Source: Thalassomonas sp. RHCl1 (GTDB lineage: Bacteria; Pseudomonadota; Gammaproteobacteria; Enterobacterales; Alteromonadaceae). From it: a stretch of 64,000 nucleotides of DNA. Both the position numbers and the translations under genes were made by a program. The stretch is from contig NZ_CANDNZ010000022.1 of the NCBI RefSeq assembly GCF_947387555.1, forward strand, positions 23,090 to 87,089, written 5' to 3'. The notes beneath the pieces were generated by a model. The model was not told where the DNA came from. It did no database searches and saw only the letters and a program-made list of their open reading frames with translations. Within the stretch, counting starts at the first letter, position 1. The number at the start of each line of letters is the position of its first letter. Positions 24,567 through 34,581 of the stretch are shown in pieces.

Positions 24567-25856
24567 TCACAGGTCAGGTGATTGCTTTTGGTTACTGTGG
24601 TGAAAGCTGATGCTGGCCCGGTAACCGTTGGCCACCTGGCTTAGCTGATATGGCCAGCCAAACTGTCCGGTGAGCTTTTCCACTAATTTCATACCCAGGC
24701 CAAAGCCTAATTCGTCTTGTTTTGCATTTGGTTTTATCTGTTTGGCGGTGATATTGGTAATGGTTACCTCGTGGCCATGCTGGCGGATCTCGACATGTCC
24801 TTGCTGGGTGTGCTGAAAGGCGTTGCGGATCAAGTTGCTGAGCACAATCACACTGGGGGTGATCGCCAAGGCAATCTGGCTGTCATCCACTTCAACGGCG
24901 ACCGTTACTGCCTTTCCGGCCAGCAGGTAGCTCAGCTCTTCCCGGGTATTTTTTACTAATTGTCCCAGGCCGGTGGTTTCAACCGTCATTTCAGTTTCCC
25001 CATCCCGGCTTAACCATAACAGGGTTTCGGTCATGGATTTCATGGTTAAGCTGGCCCGTTGTATCCGGTCGCGGATCTGGCGTTCTTTTGCCGTTGGCCC
25101 CGGGCTGATTTTTTCCAGCAAGGCGGCATTGCTTCTGATCACGGCAATCGGGGTACGCAGTTCGTGGCTGGCGTAACTTAAAAATGCCTGCTCCCGTTCA
25201 ACTGAGGCGGCAACCGAGGCCAGGTTCTCATGCATCAGTTTGGCCAGGCCATTAAGTTCTTTGAAGGTGAAGTCGGGGCAGGGTTTGGTTAATTCGCTTA
25301 TTTTCAGATTTTTCCCCCATTGCTGCAGAGATTCAACCGGTACGGCTATCTTCTTAAAAATATAGAGTAATACCAGGATGAAAATGGCCAGTACTGCTAA
25401 ACCGAGCAGAATAATGAGGATCATAGGGTCGATTAAAAAGCGGTCTTTGGGCAGCTTATTTTGATGTTTTGCGTGTACATCTTCATTAAAGTGGGAAACA
25501 AAAACGGTTTGCTCACCACGCTCAACCGCTATCAGGGAATAAACTTTTTTTGGCGGCTGAATATAAATCCAGTCGATAAACCTGGTATGCAGTTTGTTCT
25601 TTTCTTCGGGAATGGCTGGAAAGTGTTCCCGTACCTGTTCTGGTACTTTATCCCACTGGGTGGTGACATGGTATTTCAAGATTCTTTGCTCGGTTTTTCC
25701 CTCGTCCGGGTATTGCTGGCCAATATCAAACATCAGGCTTTCTATGACAATGGCAAAGGAGTTAATAAACAGCCTGCCGCTTTGCACGGAAAGCACTACG
25801 GCGATCAGCAGTACCAGGCTGGTTAATAAAGCAAAAATGTAGGTACGGATACTCAT
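24567..25856 (-). CDS. Sensor histidine kinase of efflux operon
   Basis: This 429-residue kinase has two membrane helices (about 5-25 and 144-168) around a periplasmic sensor of about 115 residues. It has a short HAMP-like linker, an H box ASHELRTP with phospho-acceptor His231, an N box NLIRNAFQHT and a G2 box GFGLGMKLVE. The usual DxGxG G1 box is not present; the equivalent place reads VTITNITAKQI. Some active kinases show this change, but ATP binding may be altered. It follows its response regulator by 17 bases and ends the five-gene efflux operon. Confidence 0.9.
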   Translation of the reverse strand: MSIRTYIFALLTSLVLLIAVVLSVQSGRLFINSFAIVIESLMFDIGQQYPDEGKTEQRILKYHVTTQWDKVPEQVREHFPAIPEEKNKLHTRFIDWIYIQPPKKVYSLIAVERGEQTVFVSHFNEDVHAKHQNKLPKDRFLIDPMILIILLGLAVLAIFILVLLYIFKKIAVPVESLQQWGKNLKISELTKPCPDFTFKELNGLAKLMHENLASVAASVEREQAFLSYASHELRTPIAVIRSNAALLEKISPGPTAKERQIRDRIQRASLTMKSMTETLLWLSRDGETEMTVETTGLGQLVKNTREELSYLLAGKAVTVAVEVDDSQIALAITPSVIVLSNLIRNAFQHTQQGHVEIRQHGHEVTITNITAKQIKPNAKQDELGFGLGMKLVEKLTGQFGWPYQLSQVANGYRASISFHHSNQKQSPDL

Positions 25857-25873
25857 ATTTTAATCCCAGATTA

Positions 25874-26551
25874 TCACGGCGTTTTTTCCCTTAAAGAAAA
25901 CCCGTAGCCGGGTTCGGTATCTATCAACAAATTGGCCTGCACTTTTTCCAGCTGTTTGCGCAGATGATGAATATGTACTTTTAAGCTGTTGCTGTCCGGC
26001 TGGTCTTCCCCCCAAACGGCATGCATCAGCACAGCGCGGGATACCGGCTTATCTGATTCCCGCATCAGTTTTTCCAGCAGCTTAAAGGTGATGGGGGTGA
26101 GCTTTAGCTCCCGGCCGTCAAAAAAAGCCAACCTTTCTCTTAACTGCAATACCAGTTTGCCAAAGCTGAGTTTGCTGACCTGGCCGCTGCGGCGTTTTGA
26201 CAGGGCCAGCACCCGTATCAGCAACTCTTCAATTTCAAAGGGTTTGACCAGGTAGTCGTCGGTACCGGCATCAAATCCTGTCACCTTATCCACTAAGGTA
26301 TCGCGGGCGGTGAGCATTAAGATCGGGGTATCATTGCTGCTCTCGCGGATCTTCTGGCACAGGGTAAAACCGTCCATTTCCGGCAGGTTGATATCGAGCA
26401 AGATCACCTGGTAATCATGGGCTTCTACCAACGCCAGGCCATGTACGCCATTAGCTGCATGATCACAGCTAATGGACTCCACTTCAAAATAGTCGACGAT
26501 CGTTGCGGCAAGATCGATATCGTCTTCAACCAACAGTATGTTGATGCTCAT
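25874..26551 (-). CDS. OmpR/PhoB-type response regulator
   Basis: This 225-residue regulator has a receiver domain with acidic pocket Glu9-Asp10-Asp11, phospho-site Asp53 (VILLDINLPEMDG), TARD and the lysine of DYLVKPF. A winged-helix output domain follows (about 128-222, LKVHIHHLRKQLEKV). Its start lies inside the end of the RND permease gene (26-base overlap), so the two are translationally coupled. It most likely controls this efflux operon in response to the adjacent kinase. Confidence 0.93.
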   Translation of the reverse strand: MSINILLVEDDIDLAATIVDYFEVESISCDHAANGVHGLALVEAHDYQVILLDINLPEMDGFTLCQKIRESSNDTPILMLTARDTLVDKVTGFDAGTDDYLVKPFEIEELLIRVLALSKRRSGQVSKLSFGKLVLQLRERLAFFDGRELKLTPITFKLLEKLMRESDKPVSRAVLMHAVWGEDQPDSNSLKVHIHHLRKQLEKVQANLLIDTEPGYGFSLREKTP

Positions 26552-29500
26552 CTAAGTGCTTCTCTTGTGAATGTTTGCCTGTTAACTTTTGCTTTAGTTT
26601 ATCCAGTAAAGCGATTGCATCCTGATGCATCATGAGTAATGACGGCACTAAGATCAAGGTGATCAGGGTGGCAAATAAAATGCCATACCCCAGCGATGCC
26701 GCCGCCGGAATAATAAACTGGGCCTGGGCCGAGGTTTCGCTTAATAACGGCATCAGTCCGGCATAGGTGGTAATGGAAGTCAGCAGCACTGCCCGTAAAC
26801 GGCCGGTACAGGCCTGGACTATGGCATCGGTGAGTTTGTCTTTTGTCGTTTTTAAATCATTGAAACGCGAGACTAACAGCAGGCTGTCGTTTACCACTAC
26901 TCCGCTTAAGGCGACAATACCATTAAAAGATAAAATGCTTAACACCATATCATTGAGCCAATGTCCGAGAATGGCGCCCACTAAACCAAAAGGAATGGCG
27001 GTCATAATGATCAGGGGCTGGACATAAGAGCGCAGCGGAATGGCCAGCAGGATATAAATGGCCGCCATGGCCATGATAAATAAACGGGTCATAGAGCTGG
27101 CGGTTTCCTGCTGCTGCTCTGCTTCACCGGCAAAATGAATCGCCAGATCAGGATAGCGGTTTTCCAACGCCGGTATCAAAGATTTTTTCAGCTCGCTTAC
27201 CAGCTCGTTTGAGGAAATGATGTCTTTGTCGACACGGGCGCTGACATACACCGCCGGCAGGCCGGAAATACGGGTCATTTCATTTTGCTGATACTCGGAA
27301 GTGATGTTTGCCACCACCGCCAGCGGTACCACCTGGCCGTTATCAAGCCGGATATTGGCTTTCATGACATCGTTTACGGTTTGCCTTTCACTTTCCGGAT
27401 AACGGATCCTGACCTTAACCTCGTCTTTTCCCCTTTGGTAGCGCTGGACTATTTCGCCGCCAAATGCCTGTAATACCTGGCGCGATAATCCCTGGGTGGT
27501 GAGTCCCAGTGACAATCCCTGCTCGGTCAGGGTAAATCTCAGCTGTGCCTGGCCGGAATCGAAATTATCATCGATACCGCTGACCCCGGCAATTTCGCTG
27601 ATGGCAGCTTTGATCTCCTGTCCCGCCTCGCGGATGGTGTCGGTATTCCAGGCTTTTAATTCCACCTTGAAATTGTCACGGCCACCGAAACCCGAGCGGA
27701 TATCCAGTTTACGCACCCCTTCCGGTTTCTTGGCAATGGCTTTCCATACCCGGGCAAATTCGTTTAAGCCATAAGGGGCACTGTCGGTTAATTCCACCAC
27801 GACAGAGCCGGCGAGATCGCTTTCCCCTATTACCTCTATGGTATCGATAGCGCTGCCTTGCCAGTGATATTCTGCCGCCAGCTGTTCGTCGGCGCTTATC
27901 GCCGCCTGCTCGATAAAGGTGAGGTTTTTACTGGTTTGTCCGAAGCTGGCATCGTTTTGCATGCTCATGCTTGCCTGGATCACACTGCCGGGAATATCCG
28001 GGAAAAAGGCGACCCGCACGCCGCCGTTTTGCGGCATGCCGATCACGAGAATAAATACCGCGATAAACACAAACATCACCCCGTAGCGGTAGCTGATGGC
28101 TTTTTCTATGGTGGGCTTGTACAGGCGATCGTTAAACCATTGCAGCCCCCGATCGGCTTTGGCCTGGAGTCGGGGCCAGAGGTTGGCAAGCCCGGATTTT
28201 ACTTCTCTGCGGGTATTTAAATGGGCTAAATGCGACGGCAAGATCAGCTTAGATTCCACCATGGACAGCAACAGGCAAATGGTGACGATAACGGCAAATT
28301 GCGAGTAAACATGCCCCATGCCCCCTTCAACATTGGCCAGGGCGATAAAGGTGGCTACTGTGGTTAATACCCCGAAGATAGTCGGCACGGCAACCTTTTT
28401 GGTGCCGGCTATGGTGCTGTTGAGGCTGTCTCCCCGGCTTTTCCGGGTGGCATAGATACTTTCGCCGACCACTACGGCATCGTCTACCACTATGCCCAGT
28501 GCCAGGATAAAGCCAAAAGTGGTCATTTCATTGATGGTCATGCCGGTAAAACTGTCGGTCATGAAAAACAGGGTACCGCAAAAAATAAAGGGTAAACCGG
28601 CAGTTACCCAGAAGGCGACCCGCAGGTTTAAAAACAGTGCCAGTACCAGGAATACCAGGGCAATACCGGACAAGGCATTTTTGATCAGCAACGCCAGGCG
28701 ATCGCGGATTAAGGTGCCGCCGTCATCCCAGGTTTCCATGGTCATGTTTTGCGGCAACAAGGCGCTTTCTTGCCATTTGGCCACCACGGTTTTTGCCTGC
28801 TCAACGATTTTCAGCACGTCGCCGTGTTCATCAACCTTGATCTCTACCCCTATGCCGGGTTTGCCGTTATAGCGGCCGACCACGAAAACATCATCGGCAA
28901 AGTCGTCCTCTATTTTTGCAACATCGCCTAATTTGATCTGGCTGCCGTCCGCCAGGGTTACCAGGGGGATATTGGCAAACTCTTTTTGCCGGTAGGCCTG
29001 CTCGGCGACCTTAAGGCGCACTACCTTGTTTTCATTGCGCAAACTGGTAGAAATTGCGGTGGAGGACTCGTTGTTGACGATATTGGCGATATCGGAAAAG
29101 GACAGCTGGTAGGCCTGGAGTTTCTGCTCGTCGAGCTCAATCGACATCATGGGCTCGGCCTTGCCTTTGATCTCGACATTGGAAATCGCCGCTTGTGCCA
29201 GCAGATCCACTTTCAGCCGTTCGGCGATGGCTTGCAGGGCGCTGCGGTCGCTGTCACCAAAAATTTTTACCGAATAGGCGTGCTGTAAACGGCTTTGTTT
29301 ATCGATCACCGGCTTTTCCGCCTCCGCGGGAAAGTTATAAATAGCATCTACCTTGGCTTTAACATCCCGCAGCAAGATATCGAGATCGTATTCGGATAAG
29401 GCTTCCACCGTTACCCTGCTGCCGCTGGCATTTGAGGTTGATGAAATGCGTTTAATGCCCTGTACGTTGGCCAGGGCTTCCTCAATTTTGATGGCGATGC

Positions 29501-29705
29501 CTTCTTCCGACAGTTTGGCGTCGCCGCTGTCATAGGTCATGGAAACCGTGATCGAGTCCGTCGGCCAGGGGGGAAAAGCTTCTTTTCTTAACTGGTTAAA
29601 AGACATGATGCCGAGGAAGATGATGGACAGCATCAGCAGGTTTGCCGCCACCGAGTTTTCGGCAAACCAGGCGATAATGCCTTGAGGTTTATTCACTCCG
29701 GTCAT
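26526..29705 (-). CDS. RND efflux permease
   Basis: This 1059-residue inner-membrane pump has the standard duplicated layout: helix 1 (about 20-38), a large periplasmic porter domain, helices 2-7 (about 340-560), a second porter domain, and helices 8-12 (about 880-1020). Helix 4 carries GFILALGIVVDDAVVVGE, with the paired aspartates used for proton relay. It exports a substrate through the adaptor and outer-membrane factor encoded just upstream. Its substrate range is not clear. It overlaps the adaptor gene by one base (TAATG). Confidence 0.93.
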   Translation of the reverse strand: MTGVNKPQGIIAWFAENSVAANLLMLSIIFLGIMSFNQLRKEAFPPWPTDSITVSMTYDSGDAKLSEEGIAIKIEEALANVQGIKRISSTSNASGSRVTVEALSEYDLDILLRDVKAKVDAIYNFPAEAEKPVIDKQSRLQHAYSVKIFGDSDRSALQAIAERLKVDLLAQAAISNVEIKGKAEPMMSIELDEQKLQAYQLSFSDIANIVNNESSTAISTSLRNENKVVRLKVAEQAYRQKEFANIPLVTLADGSQIKLGDVAKIEDDFADDVFVVGRYNGKPGIGVEIKVDEHGDVLKIVEQAKTVVAKWQESALLPQNMTMETWDDGGTLIRDRLALLIKNALSGIALVFLVLALFLNLRVAFWVTAGLPFIFCGTLFFMTDSFTGMTINEMTTFGFILALGIVVDDAVVVGESIYATRKSRGDSLNSTIAGTKKVAVPTIFGVLTTVATFIALANVEGGMGHVYSQFAVIVTICLLLSMVESKLILPSHLAHLNTRREVKSGLANLWPRLQAKADRGLQWFNDRLYKPTIEKAISYRYGVMFVFIAVFILVIGMPQNGGVRVAFFPDIPGSVIQASMSMQNDASFGQTSKNLTFIEQAAISADEQLAAEYHWQGSAIDTIEVIGESDLAGSVVVELTDSAPYGLNEFARVWKAIAKKPEGVRKLDIRSGFGGRDNFKVELKAWNTDTIREAGQEIKAAISEIAGVSGIDDNFDSGQAQLRFTLTEQGLSLGLTTQGLSRQVLQAFGGEIVQRYQRGKDEVKVRIRYPESERQTVNDVMKANIRLDNGQVVPLAVVANITSEYQQNEMTRISGLPAVYVSARVDKDIISSNELVSELKKSLIPALENRYPDLAIHFAGEAEQQQETASSMTRLFIMAMAAIYILLAIPLRSYVQPLIIMTAIPFGLVGAILGHWLNDMVLSILSFNGIVALSGVVVNDSLLLVSRFNDLKTTKDKLTDAIVQACTGRLRAVLLTSITTYAGLMPLLSETSAQAQFIIPAAASLGYGILFATLITLILVPSLLMMHQDAIALLDKLKQKLTGKHSQEKHLDEHQHTVG

Positions 29706-30961
29706 TAGCTTGTCTCCCCGGTGCTTGTTTTCGCTTCTACCTCGGCTCTGGCTTCGGCTTTTGTTTTGGCTGTTGCTTCGGTTCTTGCTTCGGCTCTTGT
29801 TTCGACATTGCTTTCGACTTGCGCATCAACTTTCATATTCTGCAGATAACTCGACAGCGGCCGGTTGACGATTTGTGCGCTGGCTTTATTGTCCAGCGGC
29901 TGCACATAGATATTTTTACCCTGGGCAAAAATGACCTTAACCGACAGAAAGTCTAATACGCCGTTTTCATTGACCTGCCACATGGTATTGCTGTCGATTA
30001 ATGCCGATGCCGGCAGTTGCCATAAGCCGTCAACGGCGCTGCCGCTCAGGGTGGCTTTTACAAAGGTGCCGGGGAATAGCGGGGATTGCTGTTTGATCGG
30101 GTTTTTGATACTGGCAATTAAAGCCCGTTGACGGCTTTGGCTGTCGATGTGCTGTTCGAAACGGTCAAACTGAGCAGTCCATTGTTTTTCAGAGCCTTCG
30201 TCTTTCAGTTGTATTTGAATGTTTGCCAGCTTTTCACTGCCACCGGCTGTTGGCAATAACTGCCACTGCTGCAGGGACAGAGGCAGGCTAACTTCAAATA
30301 AGGCGATATCATATAATTCACCTAGGCTGCTTCCCGCCTGGACATTGCTGCCGACTTGTATTGCTTTAGCGACCACCAGGGCATCAAACGGCGCGGTAAT
30401 TTGGGTTTGCGCCAAATCATATTCCGCTTTAGCGACAGCCTTGCTGGCCATGGCGTACTTTGCCTTGGCGGCGGCCAATTGCGGTTTGCGCAACACTAAG
30501 TCCGAGGCCTGTTCATTGGCTAGTCCCGATTGTTGCCATTCCTGTGCTGCCTGGGTGCTGTTTAATTCTTCCTGTGCCAGGGCAAGGGTGGCATCGGCTA
30601 AATCTGCCCGGGCGTCTGCCAAAGCCTGCTGGTAAAGGATAGGTTCAATTTTTGCCAGCAGCTCTCCTTTGCCGAAGGTTTTGCCGGTCAGGAACTTGGG
30701 CGATAAATAGGTGATTTGACCGCTGACCTGGGAAGTTAAGGTCAGCTGGTTTCTCGACTTTACTTCACCATATGCAGTAATGGATGCCTGGTGGCTGATG
30801 GCGGCCACCTGAGTTACCGAGACCACGGGATATTGAGGGGCAACTTTAGGCGGCGGAGTGAGTTGCTGGTTTGCCGATAATACGCCGTTAATGGCAACGG
30901 CAATAAAAATACTGGCGAAACCACCTAAGGTGATTAGAGACTTTCTGGTTAATATTGGCAT
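29705..30961 (-). CDS. RND periplasmic adaptor (membrane fusion protein)
   Basis: This 418-residue adaptor has an N-terminal anchor (about 8-28), a lipoyl half (SITAYGEVKSRNQLTLTSQV), a helical hairpin (about 105-200) and a beta-barrel domain. The second lipoyl half is at ITAPFDALVVAKAIQVGSNV. The last 45 residues or so are a low-complexity tail of repeated A-R/K-A-E units (for example TRAEARTEATAKTKAEARAE), unlike the usual adaptor C-terminus. It links the RND pump to the outer-membrane factor 4 bases upstream. Confidence 0.9.
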   Translation of the reverse strand: MPILTRKSLITLGGFASIFIAVAINGVLSANQQLTPPPKVAPQYPVVSVTQVAAISHQASITAYGEVKSRNQLTLTSQVSGQITYLSPKFLTGKTFGKGELLAKIEPILYQQALADARADLADATLALAQEELNSTQAAQEWQQSGLANEQASDLVLRKPQLAAAKAKYAMASKAVAKAEYDLAQTQITAPFDALVVAKAIQVGSNVQAGSSLGELYDIALFEVSLPLSLQQWQLLPTAGGSEKLANIQIQLKDEGSEKQWTAQFDRFEQHIDSQSRQRALIASIKNPIKQQSPLFPGTFVKATLSGSAVDGLWQLPASALIDSNTMWQVNENGVLDFLSVKVIFAQGKNIYVQPLDNKASAQIVNRPLSSYLQNMKVDAQVESNVETRAEARTEATAKTKAEARAEVEAKTSTGETS

Positions 30962-30965
30962 GTCG

Positions 30966-32339
30966 TTATACTCCTAAGCCCAGTGCTAAACCTAAAGTGA
31001 TACGGTTATTTAATTTCTGATAGGTGAGCTGGGTGACTTGTGCTTGTAATGAAAAAGTTTGTTGTTGAACCTGCAGCAGGTCGAGCAAAGATACCGTGCC
31101 CTGGCGATAGCGCTCGGTATAGGTAACTTCGCTGCGTTTGGCACTTTGCAGGGCCGATTCTGTTAAGGTCAGGCGTTTGCTGATGGCCTGCTCCTGGGCA
31201 ATGGCGTTATCCACTTCATTGACCGCAGACAGCAAGGTGTCCTGAAAGGCCCAATAGCTTTTTTCTGCACTTAGCCGGGCGATTTCGACTTCGCTTTTAA
31301 GTTTACCGGCATTAAACACCGGGGCGGTTAACTGGCCAAGCAGCTGCCAGGCATTACTGCCAAATAAGGCGTCATGCAGGTTGCTGTTATTGCTGCTCAG
31401 TGAAGCTGACAGGGATAAGCTCGGCAGCAGGGCTTTATAGGCCACTTTATGCTGATATTGCTCGCCAATAATGCCCTGGTAGGCCTGTTGTAAGTCCGGG
31501 CGTCTGGCCAGGTTTTGCGACGGTATTTTATCCAGCGGCATAATAACTTCAGGAAATTCATTGCGGTATATCAGCCGGTTCTTGGTCACGCCGGTCCCTG
31601 TTACCCCGGTAAGTAAAGTCAGGTTTCTTAATGCTTGCTGATATTGTTCCTGGTAGTCCACCAGCGTGGCCTGGCTGCTTTGGGTCGACGACTTGGCAGT
31701 ATCGAGATCTTTTAAGTCAATCAAACCTTTACGGTAACGGTCGACAATCACGCTTTCGTTGGTTTTTAAGGTGGATACCTTACGTTTTTCGATATCGATA
31801 AGTTGTGCATACTGCACCAGGGCAAGATAGGATTGCATCACATTTGCCGCCAGTAAATCCCGCGCCCCCTGGTAGGCATAGCCGGAGGCGGCCAGCTCGG
31901 CCTCCCGGGCACTGGTGGCATTGGCAAGTTGTTGCCAGATATCCAGCGTCCATGCCACGTTAAGGCCGGGGTTGTAATTTGCCGTATTTGCTTCGGCCTT
32001 GGTGGCATTGAGCTGGGCTGAAATATCCGGCCACTGTGCTGCTGAGCTGACATTGAACTGCTGCTCTGCTGTTTTCAGGGTTAACCAGGTTTGCTGTAAT
32101 CCCGGATTATTGGCCAATGCCGTGGTAATTAAGTTATCTACTTCCGCTATTGCCAACAAGTCAGTCAGCGGGATAGCGGCAGTCTGGTTAGCCTGTTCAA
32201 CATTTGTCTTTGCCAGGGCTTGTAGTTGACTACTTGCTTTATCATCAAAAGCAAGATCGTCAAATGTTGAGCATGCGCTTAATAAACAAAGGCTTATGAT
32301 GCTGATAAAGTATGTTGGCTGCTTCATGAATAACCTCAC
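30966..32339 (-). CDS. Outer-membrane efflux lipoprotein (TolC/OprM type)
   Basis: This 457-residue protein has a lipoprotein signal (LLSACSTFDD, lipid-bearing Cys at about residue 23). Two homologous outer-membrane-efflux repeats follow with the long coiled helices typical of OprM/NodT proteins (LARRPDLQQAYQ, and YTERYRQGTVSLLDLLQVQQ near the end). It forms the trimeric exit duct for the pump. It is the first gene of the five-gene operon; the promoter should lie within 32340-32445. Confidence 0.92.
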   Translation of the reverse strand: MRLFMKQPTYFISIISLCLLSACSTFDDLAFDDKASSQLQALAKTNVEQANQTAAIPLTDLLAIAEVDNLITTALANNPGLQQTWLTLKTAEQQFNVSSAAQWPDISAQLNATKAEANTANYNPGLNVAWTLDIWQQLANATSAREAELAASGYAYQGARDLLAANVMQSYLALVQYAQLIDIEKRKVSTLKTNESVIVDRYRKGLIDLKDLDTAKSSTQSSQATLVDYQEQYQQALRNLTLLTGVTGTGVTKNRLIYRNEFPEVIMPLDKIPSQNLARRPDLQQAYQGIIGEQYQHKVAYKALLPSLSLSASLSSNNSNLHDALFGSNAWQLLGQLTAPVFNAGKLKSEVEIARLSAEKSYWAFQDTLLSAVNEVDNAIAQEQAISKRLTLTESALQSAKRSEVTYTERYRQGTVSLLDLLQVQQQTFSLQAQVTQLTYQKLNNRITLGLALGLGV

Positions 32340-32445
32340 GTATCAAAGTAAGGCTAAAGTTTACGCTCAGGGGCGTTAAATCAGGGTTAAGAAACTTTTT
32401 TCTTTTTCGATGGGCTGAAACTGGCGGCTTAGCTCCTGTTTCAGA

Positions 32446-34581
32446 TCAGTTAAACAGCGGGTGTGCCAGTTGTTTTATATCGGCCTGTGGCGAGCGGCTG
32501 GAACTGAACAACAGCTTATTTTCCGACGGCAGCATGGTTAGGGAGCCGCCTCCTTGAAAGGTTTTTCTCGGTAAGCGAATAAGCGTGTTTAGCTCCTCCC
32601 TGGCAAAGTCATAGCGCATCAATTGCTGGGCCTGGGTCAAACTTTTCTTGAAATAAATGCTGCCCTGAAAATAATGCCAGCTATAGAGGCCGCTAAAAAT
32701 ATTCCCCGGGATTTTTATTTGTGCATTGGAGTTGTCGTTGAAGTCTATATACCATAAGCCTTTGCTTAGGCTGGTATATAAGAGTTCGTTTTCGGAGATC
32801 ATGACGCCATACCTGGCATCGTCATAAGTGAGTTGCCGGTAACTGCTGTTGTCGATGGCAAACCGGAAAAGATCTTTGCCGCCGTCATGGGGCACGGATG
32901 AAATAATGGCGCTGCCATCCGGGCTCCAGCCGGGGCGGTTATAAGTGGTAAAAGGCGCTTTGATGGCGGTGATTTTATGGGTAGCGACATCCAGTATATA
33001 GAGGCTTTCTTTTTGCTCATCCGGCGTTGGTGCTAAAAAGGCAATTTTATCCCCCTGATGCGACCAGGCAGGGTAACGTATGGTGCGTTTAAACTGGGTT
33101 AATTGCTGGCGGTTTTGGCCATGGGTATCGGCAAGCCATAGCTCATAAAAACCGGATTCATTGGAGACATAAACAATCTGCCCGGCCTGGCTTGAGTAGT
33201 CGGGATACAGGTAGCTGAATTCCGACTGCAGCAGGGGAAACGGACTGGTGGCGACATCCGTGTTTAAGGCAAAACTGGCCAGTTGATAATTTTCTTTGCG
33301 CTGATGATAAAAAAGTGCGCCGCTGCTTTTGGCAAATGCCGGATAACTAAATCCTTCGATGCCGATGTCCTGCTTGGTTAGGCTGTTTACATCGAGAATA
33401 AAGCCCCTGCGGATATCTGCCCTTTGGGTGGCATAAACCAGATATTGGCCTTGCGGATGCCAGCTGATGCCGACAATATCTTCTTCTCCCGTGGTTAAAG
33501 GTTTTTCAGCCTTAGTGGCTAAATCGATGAGATAAAGATTTTCATTAAAACGGTTAACGCGCCGGGTGACGGCTAAACTCTGACCGTCGGGGGAAAAAGC
33601 AAAATCCCTGTCTTTATAACCGCAATTTTTCAGGCAGGAAAAACGTCTCGGTTTTTGCCCGCGGTTTTCCAGGTCGAAAAAATAGATGCCGCTATATTCT
33701 TCTCCCGGCTCAGAGCCGCGAAAAGCCAGGGTTTTATCGTCGGGGGAGATATCTATGTAATAGTAGCCGCCGGTCGCCGGGCAAGTTGTCAGGTTGGTTT
33801 CCTGGTTTAAGGCAACATTTAGTTCGACTATGTCGCAGCTATTGAGTTTGCTGTTATAGCGGGCAAAATATAAGGAGTTGCCGGCATGGCTCCACACAGA
33901 ATGTCCTTCACTGGCACTGTCGAAGGTGAGTTGCTTTGCGGCAATTTTGGGGTGCTGTAAATCTTTCAGGTAAAGGTTGCTGGCGCCGGTTTGCGTGCGC
34001 CATTGATAGGCGACATAACGGCCATCGGGTGAAGGGGCAGGAAATAATTCTGTGCCCGGCTCTTTAGTGATCTGGGTGATTTTTGTCTGGGGCAGGGATT
34101 TGGCTTGATTGAAAAAATAATTCCCTGTTAACACCAGCAGTAGAGGCAGCAAGCAAAGTATCGCTGTCAGGGGGAGTTTTGTGTTTTTCGGCTGGTTAAC
34201 AGCTATATCTGCTGCCGGAGAAACAGGTGTTTCTGTTATCTCAGGTGTTGGTTTATTCCACCGGGGTTGAATTAATAACCTGTAGCCGACCTTACGTATG
34301 GTTTCGATCACTTCGCCGTCTTCAATCGCGGCATTAAGCTTTTGTCTTAAATGCCAGATAGCATTGGTCAGGCCTTTTTCGCCGACATATTCGTTGCCGT
34401 CCCAAACCTGGTTGATCAACTCTTCCCGGGGGATGACCCTGGGATATTCCCGGGCGAGATAATATAAGACTTCAATAAATTTAGGTTGCAGCGATTGCTT
34501 CTCTTGTTCGGCAATTTTTATGGCAGACTCAAGCGGTAGTACATGGCAACAGCCAAGAGAAAAAGCTTGATTGACCTTCAT
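32446..34581 (-). CDS. CadC-like membrane regulator with periplasmic beta-propeller
   Basis: This 711-residue protein has an OmpR-type winged helix at about 20-110 (REELINQVWDGNEYVGEKGL, HLRQKLNAAIEDGEVIETIR) and a single membrane helix at about 139-157. A large periplasmic region carries repeated TolB/PD40 propeller blades (ISPDDKTLAF, FSPDGQSLAVTRR, GWSPDGSAII). It has no receiver domain, so the propeller probably senses a periplasmic ligand or protein and the DNA-binding part acts at the membrane. It is divergent from a TonB-dependent receptor gene, a common arrangement for a regulator and its target. Confidence 0.9.
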   Translation of the reverse strand: MKVNQAFSLGCCHVLPLESAIKIAEQEKQSLQPKFIEVLYYLAREYPRVIPREELINQVWDGNEYVGEKGLTNAIWHLRQKLNAAIEDGEVIETIRKVGYRLLIQPRWNKPTPEITETPVSPAADIAVNQPKNTKLPLTAILCLLPLLLVLTGNYFFNQAKSLPQTKITQITKEPGTELFPAPSPDGRYVAYQWRTQTGASNLYLKDLQHPKIAAKQLTFDSASEGHSVWSHAGNSLYFARYNSKLNSCDIVELNVALNQETNLTTCPATGGYYYIDISPDDKTLAFRGSEPGEEYSGIYFFDLENRGQKPRRFSCLKNCGYKDRDFAFSPDGQSLAVTRRVNRFNENLYLIDLATKAEKPLTTGEEDIVGISWHPQGQYLVYATQRADIRRGFILDVNSLTKQDIGIEGFSYPAFAKSSGALFYHQRKENYQLASFALNTDVATSPFPLLQSEFSYLYPDYSSQAGQIVYVSNESGFYELWLADTHGQNRQQLTQFKRTIRYPAWSHQGDKIAFLAPTPDEQKESLYILDVATHKITAIKAPFTTYNRPGWSPDGSAIISSVPHDGGKDLFRFAIDNSSYRQLTYDDARYGVMISENELLYTSLSKGLWYIDFNDNSNAQIKIPGNIFSGLYSWHYFQGSIYFKKSLTQAQQLMRYDFAREELNTLIRLPRKTFQGGGSLTMLPSENKLLFSSSRSPQADIKQLAHPLFN

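Noticed and set aside
29720..29850. Repetitive GCTTCGG-like DNA as a possible CRISPR or tandem repeat array
   Set aside because: The repeat encodes the low-complexity tail of the adaptor protein in frame, with no spacer structure.
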